The notes beneath the pieces are model-generated. The model had not been told where the DNA came from and did not search any database. It saw only the letters and a program-made list of their open reading frames with translations. Of a stretch of 64,000 nt of DNA, positions 1-10,297 are shown piece by piece (position 1 is the first letter of the stretch; the number at the start of each line of letters is the position of its first letter). The DNA lies in assembly GCF_051020955.1 (NCBI RefSeq), contig NC_135017.1:32148689-32212688 (forward strand), given 5' to 3'. The position numbers and the translations under genes were made by a program. This stretch comes from Megalopta genalis. Taxonomy: Eukaryota > Arthropoda > Insecta > Hymenoptera > Halictidae.

Positions 1-97
1 CTGGTCCTGCTCACTTCCTCATCGACCGTATTCCGGGGGTTGCGGACCTGAGGGCGGACCCTCCATCGGTGGGTGAGTCCACTTTCCTCACCCTTAG

Positions 98-1429
98 GAC
101 GTCCATACCGCGCCGCGATGCCCCCCCCGAATCCGCGAGAGGAGAATATTCTTTGCGGCCGACAAGGTTTCTGGGGCTGGTGTCTTTGTCGCGGAGAACG
201 CGTTTAGGGCTCTCGCGCGGGAGTCAAGGGAGTTGGGAGTCAAGATGGCATGTAAGTGCATAGCCATTGCCTCCCACCCCGACATTCCTCCCGAGCCTTT
301 TCGTAAGATGCTCGAGGCGGTGTTTATGGGAACGGGGGTCGCGATCAAGATCTGGGGGATTCCGGCCGGCCAAGTGCGTCGCCCCCCCGAGCCGCCCTCC
401 GACACGGTCCTGGTGAAGGGCGAGAACCTCACGTACGCACAAATGCTTCGGGCCGTTAAGGACAAGGTCGACATTGACGGTGCGGGGATCCTTGTCTCCG
501 ACGTCAGGACCAGCCGGGAGGGGCATATGCTCATTCAAGTGAGGGGTGACGGGGCTAAGGCCAGGGCGCTCAGCTCTCTTGTTAATGAAAAGGTACAGGG
601 GCTTAGGGCGTCGGTCGGTGTGGGGAGGGGCCCTCTCCGCACCTTGCACCTTCGCCGTGTCGAAGGCGATGCGACCGCCGACGACATTAAGGCGGCCATT
701 CACCGAAGGCTGCCCGATTGTCCGCCCGACAGCTACAAGATACGCGCCCTCCGTCCGGCTTTCGCCGGGAGGCAGAATGCATCCATTCTGGCTCCCGCGT
801 CGGTAGCGGCGCGTATCCTTGCTCTCAGCCCACTGCGCGTGGGCTGGAGCTGCTGTTCGGTATCTGAACGCGAGGAAATACTCCAGTGCTTCAGATGCCG
901 GGGTTACGGGCATCGGGCCGCCGAATGTGAAGGGCCAGACCGTTTTAAGGTCTGCCGCAAATGCGGTGCCGATGACCACCGGGCTGGCGAGTGCAAGGGG
1001 CGGGAGAGATGTGTAGTATGCGATCAGGACGGGCACCGGGACGGGGGTCTCCGGTGCCCTGCCTATCGCAAGGCCCTTGAGGAGGCCAGGAACAAAGGGG
1101 GGAAGCCCCCCCCGAACGAGCGGCGCCCTAAGGCAACTCCGCGTGCGCGGCCTTCTCCCCCTTCGGTCGCGAAGGGGGTTCGCTCGCCTACGGGGCTCAA
1201 TACATCATCCGAGTCGGTTCCTCGCCAGGGGCAGGCGAGCGTAGCACCGGGGGTGGCATCGCTCGCGAGGGTGGCTGTCCGCAGCCTGCACCGCGCGGTG
1301 CAACGGCTGGGGGGGTGTCCTCCGCGCCAGCGAACGTGCCGCCAACGCGCAGCGATGTCTGCGCAGATCAAGGCGCAGACTCGGCCGCCCATCGCGACAC
1401 GAGGCGAAAAGAGCCGAAGCTCAGGCTGA
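98..1429 (+). pseudogene. R1-type ORF1 (gag-like nucleic-acid-binding protein), partial
   Basis: Frame 2 is open from 98 to the stop at 1427-1429. The first ATG at 233 lies inside conserved-looking sequence, because the same frame already reads plausibly upstream of it (FFAADKVSGAGVF), so 233 is not the true start. A C8 run at 121-128 and stops in frame 2 before 98 suggest a frameshift near the 5' end; frame 3 is open from 3 to about 260. Residues about 213-276, counted from the ATG at 233, hold three zinc knuckles: CFRCRGYGHRAAEC, CRKCGADDHRAGEC and a third with wider spacing ending GGLRC. In R1-type elements this protein binds element RNA and forms the RNP with ORF2. The C-terminal part is low-complexity Arg/Pro/Ala. 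Frame 1 stays open from 1315 to 1659 with Gly/Ala/Arg/Asp-rich sequence, so the tail may be frameshifted too. Confidence 0.8.
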
Positions 1430-2020
1430 AGAGAGTGCCGGCTCAGGGACGCGCGGGGGGAGACGGGCCGATGTGTCAGGATGACGTCGCTCCGCGGCCG
1501 CGCAGCACGGGCCGCGCAGGCGGCTGCGCAGACGCGGCCGAGCGAAACGACAATACACGACCGGAGCCGACTGGCTCTACGAATACCTTGGAGCAAGGAC
1601 GTGCGGAGGGGGACGGCCCTCTCCGTCAAAACACGGGAAACACGGGTGACGTCACGTAGCGTCTGCGGTAACTCCTCGCGACCGACTCGTGACAGTTTTT
1701 GTGTACACGTTTTTCTGAGGGTACAGTTTTTGCCTTTTTACTTTTAGTACCTTTTTCACCACACAGTTACCGTTAGTTTATCGTCCGATTATCGACAATT
1801 TTTAAATTTTAAATTTTCGGTTAAGTGCAGTTTGTTGTGCAACGACTACACTGGATTTATATGTGCTTTACTGGATTTACAGGAGCTTACTTCATACTTC
1901 CAGTCTACCACCGACGTCTTATTTACGGTAATACTCTTATTTTCAGGGTATACTCTCCTATTTACTCTTATTTTTAGATTACTCTTAGTGCATCACTACG
2001 CAATTATTTATTTCACTGTA
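1430..2020 (+). other. Spacer between R1 ORF1 and ORF2
   Basis: There are about 590 bases between the ORF1 stop and the first sensible ORF2 methionine. The first part, to about 1660, is GC-rich and may include a frameshifted ORF1 tail. From about 1690 to 2020 the sequence turns T-rich and would encode only hydrophobic low-complexity sequence. R1-type elements usually have adjacent or overlapping ORFs, so the length of this spacer is odd. Confidence 0.4.
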
Positions 2021-3151
2021 ATGGCTAGTATGGCCAATTCTCAAAGAATCCGGTTGGGGGGTCTTAACGTCCTCCAGATCAACTTGCATAGGTGTCGTCT
2101 AGCCCACGACTTGCTCCAGCAGGCCGTGTGTGAGCTCGAGGTCGACGTTGTCCTCGTGTCGGAGCCCTGGACCGTTCCAGGTGACTGGCACAGGGACGAA
2201 ACCGGAAAGGCGGCCATCTGGGTCACGGGGAGGGGCGCTGCGGGGGCGGGAGTTAGGCCTGTTGGTGCCGTTCGGGGGGCGGTGGCGGTCAGCGTGGGTA
2301 ATCTCACCCTCGTTGGCTGCTATTTCTCCCCGAATATCCCGCTCACCGAATTCGGCGCCCTTCTCTATGATCTCGAGGCCCTAATTGGAAACGTTCCTCT
2401 GGGCCAGATTGCAGTGGGCGGGGACTTCAACGCGAAGTCCCCGGCCTGGGGATCGGTCTGCTCCGATGCAAGGGGGCACGCCGTCCTCGAGCTCATCAAT
2501 AGGGTTGGCCTCGTCCCGGTCAGAAGCTCCGGGGCGTTTACTTTCGAGCGGGGGAGCCAGCGCTCCCTCATTGACTTTATGTTTTGTGGCAGGGGCGCCT
2601 ATGCTAGGTTGAGGGAGAGCAGCATCCTCGACGTTGAGACTGCCTCCGATCATCGGTATATTTTACACAAGTTTGTAGATTGCACTGCCGGGCGGGGACC
2701 GTACTGTGGTCCACCGCGCCGGAGTGTAGATACCAAGCGTTTCTTAAACTATTATTCCAGATATGCGCATGAAGCTAACCCTCTCAGTATTGTTACTGTT
2801 GAGGACGTGGACGCGTACATAGACATGGTTGTCGACCTGGCCGGACGGGCATCTCGCATCCTCCACCCCGGGTTGCGCGATAAGCGGCCCGTGTGGTGGT
2901 GGAGTAATGAGATCTCGACGGCCAGGAAACTGGTATGCAAGGCTAGAAGAAATATGCAGAGGGCTAGGCGCGGCCATGACGCCAGCGTCCTTGAAGTAAG
3001 GATCGCGGCTTATAAAACCCTTAAGAAGGACTTGGCTCGCACTATTGCGATAGCCAAGTCCTCTGCGTGGAGGTCCTTCACGGATAAAGTAGAGGCGGAT
3101 GTGTGGGGTCAGCGGCAGGGTCAAGGGACGCTCTCCGCCAGCATCCCTTAG
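2021..3151 (+). pseudogene. R1-type ORF2, endonuclease part (frame 2)
   Basis: This is an apurinic-like endonuclease domain of the type that nicks the target for target-primed reverse transcription. I chose the ATG at 2021 because the conserved domain begins just after it (LNVLQINLHRC). The frame is open further upstream, from an ATG at 1832, but that stretch is hydrophobic and low-complexity. Visible active-site landmarks in order are QINLHRC, the glutamate in LVSEPW, GGDFNAKSPAWGS, SLIDFMF and the terminal ASDHRYI. A linker rich in basic residues follows (ARRNMQRARRG, AWRSFTDKVEADVWG). The frame then runs out at 3151 just where R1-type proteins continue into the RT, and the RT is found in another frame from about 3099. 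A small deletion after VEADVWG is the likely break. Confidence 0.85.
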
Positions 3152-4919
3152 CGCCGACGAGGTTGCGGGCGTCGTCCGCAAACTTTTTGTAACGGAGCCT
3201 CCTAGTGGGGCTCCTTTCCCTCGAATTGAGGATTTTGTTGCAGAGTGCCCTGCCTCTTCAAGGCAGTTATTTACAGAGGGTGAGGTCGAGGCGGCCATCA
3301 AAAAGGTCAAGAGGAAGGCGGCCGGCGCCGACGGTATCGCGTCCTGCGTGGTCTGGGCTCTTGGGAGAGAGGCACTTAGCCACATCGCCCACCTTTTCAA
3401 CACATGCCTCATATTGGGATATTTCCCGGAGGCATGGAAGGTGGGCCGGCTTGTGCTGATCCCCAAGAAGCCTGGACCCGGGGGCGGGGTGTCGTGGCGC
3501 CCGCTATGCCTCCTCTCAAACTTCTCCAAGGCGTTCGAGTACTGTCTCAAGGAGCGCCTGGCGTCCGGGGTTGCCTTCGCAAGCAACCAATTTGGCTTTG
3601 TCAAGCGCAAAAGCACGGTTGATGCCATGTGTCGTCTCATCGACACATGGGACGCTGCTAAGCGTACAGGGTTGCATTGCGTGATGATGGCTTTGGACGT
3701 CAGGAATGCCTTTAACACCATACGGTGGGACGGTATTCTGGGCGCCTTGGCGGGGAAAGGGGTCTCGGCTCCGCTGCTGCGCGTGCTGAGCAGTTATCTC
3801 AGCGGGCGCGTGGTGGAGGCGACGACCCCGACCGGACCTGTGCGTTTTTCAGTGCATGCCGGGGTGCCTCAGGGCTCCGTTCTCGGCCCCTGGCTCTGGA
3901 ACGCCCAATATGATGGTCTCCTCGAGATGCCTCTTCCCAGGCACTGTAGTGTTTTAGGTTTCGCGGACGACGTCGCCCTTCTCGTCGGTGCGCGTAGTGC
4001 CGAACGCGTGGTTGCGCTGGCCGAGCAAACGCTCGCCCGCATCCACGCGTGGTTTCGGGATAATTATCTGGAGCTGGCGGAGGAGAAAACCGAGGTCCTG
4101 CACCTGACCAGCAGGAAGGCTCCTGAAGCCCTGCATTTGGCCCTCGGTTCGGCGTCCCTCCGAAGCAGCGGATGTGTGCGTTACCTCGGGCTGTTGATCG
4201 AGGGAAACCAGTGCTTTCGTGCGCATGTCAGGCGGAGCTGCGAGAAAGCAGCTAAGTACGCGGGCCTGCTAGCCCGAATCCTCCCCAATATCCGGGGCGG
4301 GGGCTACTGGGCTCGGCTGCTCTACTATAGGGTGGTCGAGTCGGTGGTCCTCTACGCGGCCCCTGCTTGGGCGCACGTGGCGTCGAGGTGTGGCAATGAC
4401 AAGGCCATCAACGCGGTCCAGCGTTCGATCCTGGCTCGAGTAGCCAGGTCGTACAGGACCGTGTCCCTCGACGCCGTTTGCGTCCTGGCGGGCGTGCCGC
4501 CTCTGGTGTTGGTGGCGGAGGAAAGACTTCGTATCTTTCGCAGGCTGTCCGCCCTCGACAGTGGCTCGGAGGGCTTCGTGTCGGAGGTTGGGCGGGTGAA
4601 GGCTGAGGAAAAGCGTGTCACGCTGCAGCGTTGGCAGGCTAGATGGGATGCTGCAAGGCATGGACGCTGGACCCACTGCTTGATTCCCGATATCAGCGAG
4701 TGGATCCAGTGGGGCCCTAAAATACTCAGCTTTCACCTGACCCAGTTTATCTCCGGGCACGGATGCTTCGCTGAGTACCTGTTGAGGATGGGATTTTCGA
4801 ATAGTGATCTCTGCCTGGCATGCGGGCGGGGGCCTCATGGCCCGTTCACGCGCTCCTGGAGTGCGGGCATTTTGCTGCCGAGAGGGGCGCCGCCGAAAGG
4901 GCGATGGGGACCGCTCTGA
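3099..4919 (+). pseudogene. R1-type ORF2, reverse transcriptase part (frame 3)
   Basis: This is the reverse transcriptase domain of the R1-clade element, about 600 codons. Landmarks in order are KKVKRKAAGADGI (the entry to the RT fold), LIPKKPGPG, WRPLCLLSNFSKAFE, the motif A aspartate in ALDVRNAFNTIRW, motif B in GVPQGSVLGPWLWN, and motif C FADDVALLV with both catalytic aspartates present. The thumb and C-terminal region follow, with FISGHGCFAEYLLRMGF. The first methionine is not a natural start: this frame is the continuation of the endonuclease frame after a break near 3100-3120. Near 4835 a second frame change occurs; the conserved C-terminal cysteine motif continues in the frame of 4820-5089, while this frame runs on to a spurious stop at 4917-4919. 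Confidence 0.85.
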
Positions 4920-5089
4920 GACTTGGGAATTTTATGGCTCTACTTAAGGACGACGCTAGCAGGACCACTCTCGTTAGCTATGTCACTGGCGTGGCAAAGC
5001 AGCGAGAGGAAATGGACAGGCGGGAGAAACGACGGCACCGCAGGGTGCGAAGCAACCCTACGAGACGCAGGCCTGAGTCTCAAGGCTAG
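4820..5089 (+). pseudogene. R1-type ORF2, frameshifted C-terminus
   Basis: This frame carries the end of ORF2. The preceding frame supplies the first cysteines (DLCLACG); this one supplies VHALLECGHFAAERGAAE, completing the cysteine/histidine motif usual after the RT of R1-clade proteins. A basic tail follows (KRRHRRVRSNPTRRRPE) before the stop at 5087-5089. The apparent start codon is only the first ATG in the frame. Confidence 0.7.
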
Positions 5090-5174
5090 GCGTTTTTTGT
5101 TTTTAGGTTTTGTTTTTTAGGTTTAGTATAGGCTTACCGTGGCCTTAGTTAAACGGTTCTGACTCGTGATCCAG

Positions 5175-5220
5175 ACACCCACCGTGCAGGAATCCCGAGA
5201 GGGGACACCGCGGTGGGTGT
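5175..5220 (+). other. 3' UTR hairpin of the R1-type element
   Basis: ACACCCACCG at 5175-5184 is perfectly inverted at 5211-5220 (CGGTGGGTGT), with a 26-base loop. It lies 85 bases after the ORF2 stop. Non-LTR retrotransposons often carry a structured 3' UTR that their own RT recognises; that role is inferred here from position only. Confidence 0.55.
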
Positions 5221-5362
5221 TCTGCGCAAAGGCTGACGCCTGAGGAGGGGTTTAGTGGGTATACCTGGTATTGCACCCTTTCACCAGGGAGTCCCACACT
5301 CCCGCCCACCAACATCTTAGGGCGGCGTGCGCAATGCATTCCCCTCCTCCTGGAAAAAGAAA

Positions 5363-5395
5363 ATGTCAAGGTTATGTCAAGGTTATGTCTAGGTG
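5363..5395 (+). repeat. 11-bp direct repeat x3 at the R1 3' terminus
   Basis: ATGTCAAGGTT occurs at 5363 and 5374, and a two-mismatch version ATGTCTAGGTG follows at 5385. An A-rich stretch (GGAAAAAGAAA) precedes it. The repeats lie at the junction with the Jockey RT remnant and are best read as the simple-repeat tail of the R1-type element. Confidence 0.6.
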
Positions 5396-5596
5396 TAGTA
5401 TACATTTTTCCACGATTTTTCCACATATTGGTAGGAGACTAATTGGTCTGTAATTGCTAGGTATGCTAGGTGATTTGTTAGGTTTAGGTATAGGAATGAT
5501 TTTGGCTAGTTTCCATTGAGAGGGGAAATAGCACGCATTGTATGCTGATTTGATAATATATAGTATAATTGAAATATTACTTTGAAGGATGTATAT
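5396..5596 (-). pseudogene. Jockey RT fragment (fingers region)
   Basis: The reverse strand reads YFPSQWKLAKIIPIPKPNK followed by NYRPISLLPICGKIVEKC, which are the hallmark early RT motifs of Jockey-type elements. The sequence loses similarity at about 5396, where the R1-type element begins. On the other side the TTAA MITE separates it from the RT entry motif at 5845-5900. Confidence 0.8.
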
Positions 5597-5844
5597 TCAA
5601 CCTTTTAGGTACAGCTGAATTCTACGCGAGGCTATTTCCCTGGACGGCAGAGTCTGATATGTACTGTAGTACAGAGTCTGATGCTGTATATTCCGTCTGT
5701 ATATTATTAACACTGTTGTAAATCGATGTGAAGACAAAATAAGTGTGAAACAATGCATATGAAGACAATTATTTAATTCAAACGGTGAGCGAGTGAGCTA
5801 CTAGAGTGAGCCACTATAGTGGCGCGTCGTGCCTAAAAGGTTAA
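5597..5844. mobile_element. TTAA-flanked piggyBac-type MITE, copy 1
   Basis: About 248 bp with near-identical ends: AACCTTTTAGGTAC on the left (5599-5612) and GTGCCTAAAAGGTTAA on the right, ending at 5844. The right duplication is TTAA; the left has decayed to TCAA. It contains the self-complementary CCACTATAGTGG near 5815. A 326-bp relative lies inverted at 32273-32598. It has no coding capacity. Assignment to piggyBac rests on the TTAA target and the terminal CC. Confidence 0.75.
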
Positions 5845-6240
5845 GCATGGGTACTGTAACGTGATCCGGCCCAGGAGCTTTCTTGGGTTTCAGTTTTTTA
5901 ATAGTATTGCTGATGAATTTGGGGTTGATGTGAAAAAAAATGAATTATCAGCAGCGTTGATATTGGTAAGCTTGGGGATGAATTCTTTTACAACGGGATC
6001 CTTGGATGAATGTATTGAAGATGTTTTGATGTTTTGTATTTACTCAAATGTGTCGGCAAGAATGTCAGATTTAGCGTGATTATCGTAAATAGTGGAGTGG
6101 TCAGTAGTTAATGGGGGGTGATACGAGGTCTGTTGTAGGTTCTATGGTTGCGTCGGAGTTTGATAAATGCAACTAAGTGCCTGTCGTTGGAATATTCAGG
6201 ATGTTTTAGTTTTAATGATAGTGGATTTAGTCCTACAAGA
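5845..6240 (-). pseudogene. Jockey RT entry and endonuclease-RT linker remnant
   Basis: Just inside the MITE the minus strand reads IKKLKPKKAPGPDHVTV, the canonical start of a Jockey-type RT domain. Farther right the linker survives only in pieces in different frames (for example the segment opposite 5990-6070), with stop codons in each. Confidence 0.7.
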
Positions 6241-6274
6241 GATTAGTAAAAGATTGAGGTCGGAAATGGCCCTG

Positions 6275-6550
6275 TTAATGTTGGTTGTAGATTCCATGTA
6301 TCTGAGCAGATAACTTGGAGTATACGTCCCAATCTATTTCGGGTAAGTAAGGAATAATATGGCAAGAGTTATACGGGAGAATTATGGCTGGTCGGTGAAT
6401 GATAGCAAAATGGTCAGTGATGTAACAGTTCGGATTGTAATTGCAGTTGTTCCTTAAAAAGTCAATGGTTGACGGATTGCGACGACTGGCAAAGCAGGTG
6501 GGTTCGGGAGGAAAAATGATCCTGTAGTGTGCCCCTAGCATGTGGTTGTA
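6275..6550 (-). pseudogene. Jockey endonuclease, C-terminal half
   Basis: The minus strand encodes NHMLGAHYRIIFPPEPT, RRNPSTIDFLRNN and ITDHFAIIH. The STIDF and the aspartate/histidine in TDH are the last catalytic landmarks of an APE-type endonuclease. The reading is cut at 6550 by the Tc1 terminus and resumes on the far side of the Tc1, at 8244, with SVNQSGSIIY. Confidence 0.8.
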
Positions 6551-6607
6551 CACTGTCAGACAAAAAGATAGCACACCAGTAAAGATTTTAAATTTCTGTA
6601 TTTACAC

Positions 6608-6905
6608 TCAAACTATTACAAATTCCAAATGACATTCGTAAACATTTTCTCGGGAAACATAATAATTAAATAATATATGTAAATAATAATTGGCAATTAC
6701 CAGCATAAACAGCTCGTGAAAACTCTCCCAACAATTTTCAATAATACTTAAATCAGGAGACCTTGCAGGCCAGTCAAGAATGGATATATTTTTGGATGCG
6801 AAAAAGGATTTTACAATTCTTGTCTTATGAAAGGAAGCGCTATCCTGTTGGAAAATAAAATTTACACCACCAATACGACTGTCATGCTTCTTGTTGCGAC
6901 GGCAA
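6608..6905 (-). pseudogene. Tc1 transposase, C-terminal part
   Basis: The minus strand reads RIGGVNFIFQQDSASFHKT, containing the second catalytic Asp, then DWPARSPDLSIIENCWE, with the final Glu of the DDE triad in the ENCW context typical of Tc1. The frame stays open to 6608 after the end of similarity. Rightwards, beyond about 6905, the sequence no longer resembles a transposase. Confidence 0.8.
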
Positions 6906-7345
6906 CACCGAAGGTCAAACGTCCCTGGCCATCCCTTGAGCAATTAAGCGATATACCTGCGACACTAAAAAATACACCCAAACGAAAGACCCTTCGACCC
7001 GACGAACGGACAACACGACCCATAAATTCCATATTTCCCAAAACGGAAAATTTACAACCCGAACTTTCGAATAGTTTCCCACTCCTCAAGTTCCTTCCGA
7101 CACACCCATCTCCAATCAAAAACACTTCATTTCCTCCACCAAAACCCACCATACACCAATCAACAAAAAAACCGAGGCGACAAGCGAAAAGGCGCCTAGA
7201 ACGTTAGACAGAATCGTTAGAACCACCAGAACTGTCAGAACTCGTATAGAACTCTAAGAACGCAGATAGAACGCAGATAACGCATCGCTAAGACACATCG
7301 CGCACATACACTTCTTAATCTGCTTTTCAGTTAGTTTTTACATCC
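6906..7345. other. Unassigned ~440-bp insert inside the Tc1 transposase
   Basis: Transposase similarity stops at about 6905 and resumes near 7345. The intervening sequence is Pro/Thr/Lys-rich in the plus frame that is open to 7207 and includes a run of AGAAC-type short repeats around 7205-7285. I found no target duplication and no family resemblance. It could be a fragment of another element or a template switch during gap repair. Confidence 0.45.
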
Positions 7346-7990
7346 TTCGGTATTCATGCGACAGTCAATGAAGATTATATCAGTTCGTCCGTTAAAGCCA
7401 AAACCGGCCTACACCATTGTAGTACCTCCACCCATTTGACAATGACTTTCTGATAATTGTTCCTTTCTAATATCATGGAAATAATGACTATAACCATCCG
7501 GGCCATCTAAATTAAATCTCTTTTTGTCGAAAAATATTATATTCTGCCACCTCTTCTTCCATTGGACGTGCTTCTTCGCAAAATTCAAACGATCCAATTT
7601 GTGCTGTGCTGTTAGTGGCGGTTTTCTTTGAATCTTCTTCCCTATAAGGTGCTCACACTTTTTAATTACACGATGCACATTTCTGACATTGGTCTCGATG
7701 CCAGTTTCAGCAGCAATTTGCCTTGCCATCAAATACGAATTCGATGCAGTTCGGAGAATTGCTCGTTTCTCGCGTTTAGTCAGTGCTGATGGTCGGCCAG
7801 TACCCTTTTTGTGTCCATAATTTTGAACGTTCTCGATTAAATTATAAATTGTTTTTTGACTTTTCTTTACAGTTGACGCAGTCTTTGATATTGAAAAGTT
7901 TTGGTCTCTTAAAACAAGGATTGTGTGAACTTCTTCTTTGCTCAATCTTTTCCCTCCCCCCACGATTACAAAGATTTCAATATAATCCAA
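7346..7990 (-). pseudogene. Tc1 transposase, N-terminal part
   Basis: Tc1-type transposase reading leftwards from about 7960. A paired-like DNA-binding region comes first (LSKEEVHTILVLRDQNFS, SQKTIYNLIENV), then a GRP-type hook (GTGRPSALTKREKRAIL), a second helix-turn-helix (TNVRNVHRVIKKCE) and the first catalytic Asp in NIIFFDKKRFNLDGPDG. The frame ends in a stop at 7409 right after QMGGGTTMV. Similarity then continues past that stop (AGFGFNGRTDIIF) to about 7345, where the foreign insert starts. At least one nonsense change plus the insertion make it non-functional. Such enzymes cut and paste the element between TA dinucleotides. Confidence 0.85.
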
Positions 7991-8243
7991 TTACTTAAAA
8001 TCACACCTATATATCGATACACCGAACGAAATGGTACTTGAACTCTCGCAGAAAGCTCGTTAGAGACTGAGAATTGTTCTAAAAATACTAAGTGTGCCAT
8101 CTTTTCGCCGCACTCTTGAACTTACTTCTTCCAAGAAACTATAATGTAAACGAATTCTGCCAACTTCTACACTGTTTACTTCGCTTTTAAGTCATATTGT
8201 TTACGTACTATCTATTTATGTACTATCTTTTTGTCCGACAGTG

Positions 8244-8705
8244 TAAATTATTGAACCAGACTGGTTGACAGAATGATTATTCCAGAGTCGATATCTGGCG
8301 TTCAAGTCCCCACCGATAGTGTAGATGCTACCCGCACCGATCCTGACCAAGCGATCCAGGTCGCCCGGGCTGATCCGAATACCGGGAGGACTATAGACAG
8401 TACAAAAGGTGGTTTTGTGTTCGACAAGTGTGACAGTTACTGTTTCTATTGAGGAAACGTGTGAAGTGTTAGGGATGTGAAAGATAAAGGAGTTGAGTAA
8501 AAGGATAGCGGCTCCCCCTTGACGTCTATTGTCATCTTTACGAATGACAGCGTAACCAGGAATGGTGAAGGTGGTGGATTGGTCAAGCTAAGCTTCAGAG
8601 ATTAAGGCAACTTGAATCTATTCGGACTGTAAAATGTGGATTAGTTCTTGTCTTTTGTATAGGACAGGGTTGGCGTTCCAGATTAGTATTTTGGGGAATT
8701 TTTTA
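8244..8705 (-). pseudogene. Jockey endonuclease, N-terminal half
   Basis: Starting near 8700 the minus strand reads KILIWNANPVLYKRQEL, then, after two in-frame stops, FTIPGYAVIRKDDNRRQGG, VYSPPGIRISPGDLDRL and GGDLNARYRLWNN. These are the first catalytic landmarks of an APE-type endonuclease; the GGDLNA block is diagnostic. It ends at the Tc1 insertion site. Confidence 0.8.
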
Positions 8706-8920
8706 ATCTAATGTGGAGAGAACTTGGAGACAAGCTTGAAATTTTTCTGCATTGGTGTTACATGTTCTAAGTAACTTTTTGAGGTAAGTGATGGTGGACA
8801 ACATGAGTTGTATATTAGATAAATGTTTGAGTTCTTAAACGGCAGAAAGTAGATTAGAAAGGTCATTCAAATCGAAAGAATTATTGGAATTAATGGGCAG
8901 CTGAGGCGGATGTAGTTAAC

Positions 8921-10290
8921 TTAGAAGTTATCTAAGCATATGATGTATACCGTACTGGGAACATCGCTTACATTTTTCCTGATATTTCGAATCAGGGTTT
9001 TATCGTCCTGGGAACGTAGTATGATTTTTTTTACCCGTACGCTGAGTAGGTATCGATTTTTTATCGAGGTATTTGGAACACTCATGGAAGTTGGCCGTGT
9101 GAGGACCATTACAGTTGAAGCACTTGAAAAGAAGCAATCTTTAGCAATCTTTAGAAAAATGTAGCCCTGTGCATTTGACGCATGCCGGGGGCAGATTACA
9201 ATTGGAAGAAGAATGGTCAAAAGCTTGACATCTGTAGCACTGTGTATGCTTGGTCCTAGACATGTATTTATTCCAGTACACTCTGACCCTGAATAGTAAT
9301 TTAATTTTATAGATATCCTGTATTGAGATGTCCATTGGGAAGTTGACTCTGTAGGCATTGGTATCTTTGATGAGGTAACAGGCCGTAGTGGTTATGTCTT
9401 GCGAGGAAATTTGCTGAATTATTTCCTCGGGCATTTCCTTGGCAGTCCTTTGAGGATCATCGGCAATACTCTTTCGTTCTTGATTGTGAATGTGTAAAAC
9501 GGAATATTTTTTGTTTGGAGTCCCGATTTTAATTCTTTAAAATTTTTGGTAGATCAGAGTTGAATGTGAACATTATTTCTATTGTATTTTAATGAATAAT
9601 TGTTGTCATACGAGACAGTTAATTCTTTTTTGAATTTAGCGACTGAATATTCAAAATTGTAAATATAGATGGGAGGTGGTTTTTGTGTTGTGGCCTCCGG
9701 GTTGGAAACAAGTTCTTGTCATTTATACTACCAACAGTAGATATGTTGGCCGCCGGCTTGTTATTGAAAGAGCTACCGTTATTAGGGTCTCTGTTTGAAT
9801 TGTCGAACGCGGTGAAAAATGCGAAACGGTAATGAACAGGAATGTTGGAAAAAGTGGGGAAGTTGATATTGAAGTCGCTCGAAATTTGGGCTGGACTGTT
9901 ACGTGTTGGTTTGAATTTCGAACTGGATTCAGTTATGATATATGGTTTTTTAGAATTTTTGGGTTTGTTGCTAACAGGCGATTTTTAAGATCTACTCTTG
10001 ACTGATTTAATTGTTATTAACTCCGAATTCATGGGTACCTGAGAACTAGGAGATTTGTGAACTAAAACTTGGGTTGAATTTTTTGAGAACGACAACTCAT
10101 GAGGAGAGGGTTCTAGTTTTGACATGCTGAGTTCGTTGGTGTGAAGATTAGTGATATCATCACCCTGAACTGGGTCAGTGATAGCATCGAGAGATGGATT
10201 CACCGTTTCCTGCGAAGAGTTGGGGTCCTCGGAGCTGACGTTCATAAACTCGTGGACACCCAGTTCGGTGCTGTACCGGAATTCCTGCTG
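8921..10290 (-). pseudogene. Jockey ORF1 (gag-like) with three zinc knuckles, broken
   Basis: The coding trace runs leftwards from about 10290. The N-terminal part is Ser/Thr/Pro-rich. Near 9435-9141 one frame reads TTTACYLIKDTNAYRVNFP, the PRE_C2HC-like region of Jockey-type gag proteins. It then gives the knuckles CYRCQAFDHSSSNC and CVKCTGLHFSKDC before a stop. The third knuckle, CFNCNGPHTANFHEC, follows at about 9090-9135 in another frame. At least two frameshifts and several stops are present. The protein would bind RNA within the retrotransposon particle. Confidence 0.75.
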
Positions 10291-10297
10291 TGTGTAC

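Larger units (their letters stand above)
1..5395 (+). mobile_element. R1-clade non-LTR retrotransposon, 5' end outside window
   Basis: The block holds a gag-like ORF1 with three CCHC knuckles, then an ORF2 with an APE-type endonuclease, a reverse transcriptase and a C-terminal cysteine motif. This is the layout of the R1 clade of LINE-like elements. It is much more GC-rich than its surroundings. Its 3' UTR holds a perfect 10-bp inverted repeat, and the element ends in three 11-bp direct repeats at 5363-5395. Directly beyond that, minus-strand Jockey RT coding sequence begins, so this element probably inserted into the Jockey copy; the other flank lies outside the window. ORF2 is split by two frame changes, so this copy looks inactive. 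The clade assignment rests on domain order and motifs such as GGDFNAKSPAWGS and FADDVALLV, not on a database search. Confidence 0.85.
6551..8243 (-). mobile_element. Tc1-type DNA transposon inserted in the Jockey endonuclease
   Basis: The ends are CACTGTCAGACAAAAAGATAG at 6551 and its near-perfect inverse ending at 8243, with one mismatch in the first 21 bases. They are flanked by TA at 6549-6550 and 8244-8245. The transposase lies on the minus strand and is split by about 440 bp of unrelated sequence. Insertion exactly interrupts the Jockey endonuclease reading, so the Tc1 is the younger element. Confidence 0.88.

Noticed and set aside
224..1036. Long minus-strand open frame of 270 codons opposite the R1 ORF1
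   Set aside because: It is the antisense shadow of a GC-rich coding region; the plus strand carries the zinc knuckles.
2744..3721. Minus-strand open frame of 325 codons
   Set aside because: It lies antisense to the R1 endonuclease/RT and has no domain of its own.
6827..7207. Plus-strand 126-codon frame across the Tc1
   Set aside because: It begins antisense to the transposase and runs into the unassigned insert; no independent protein character.
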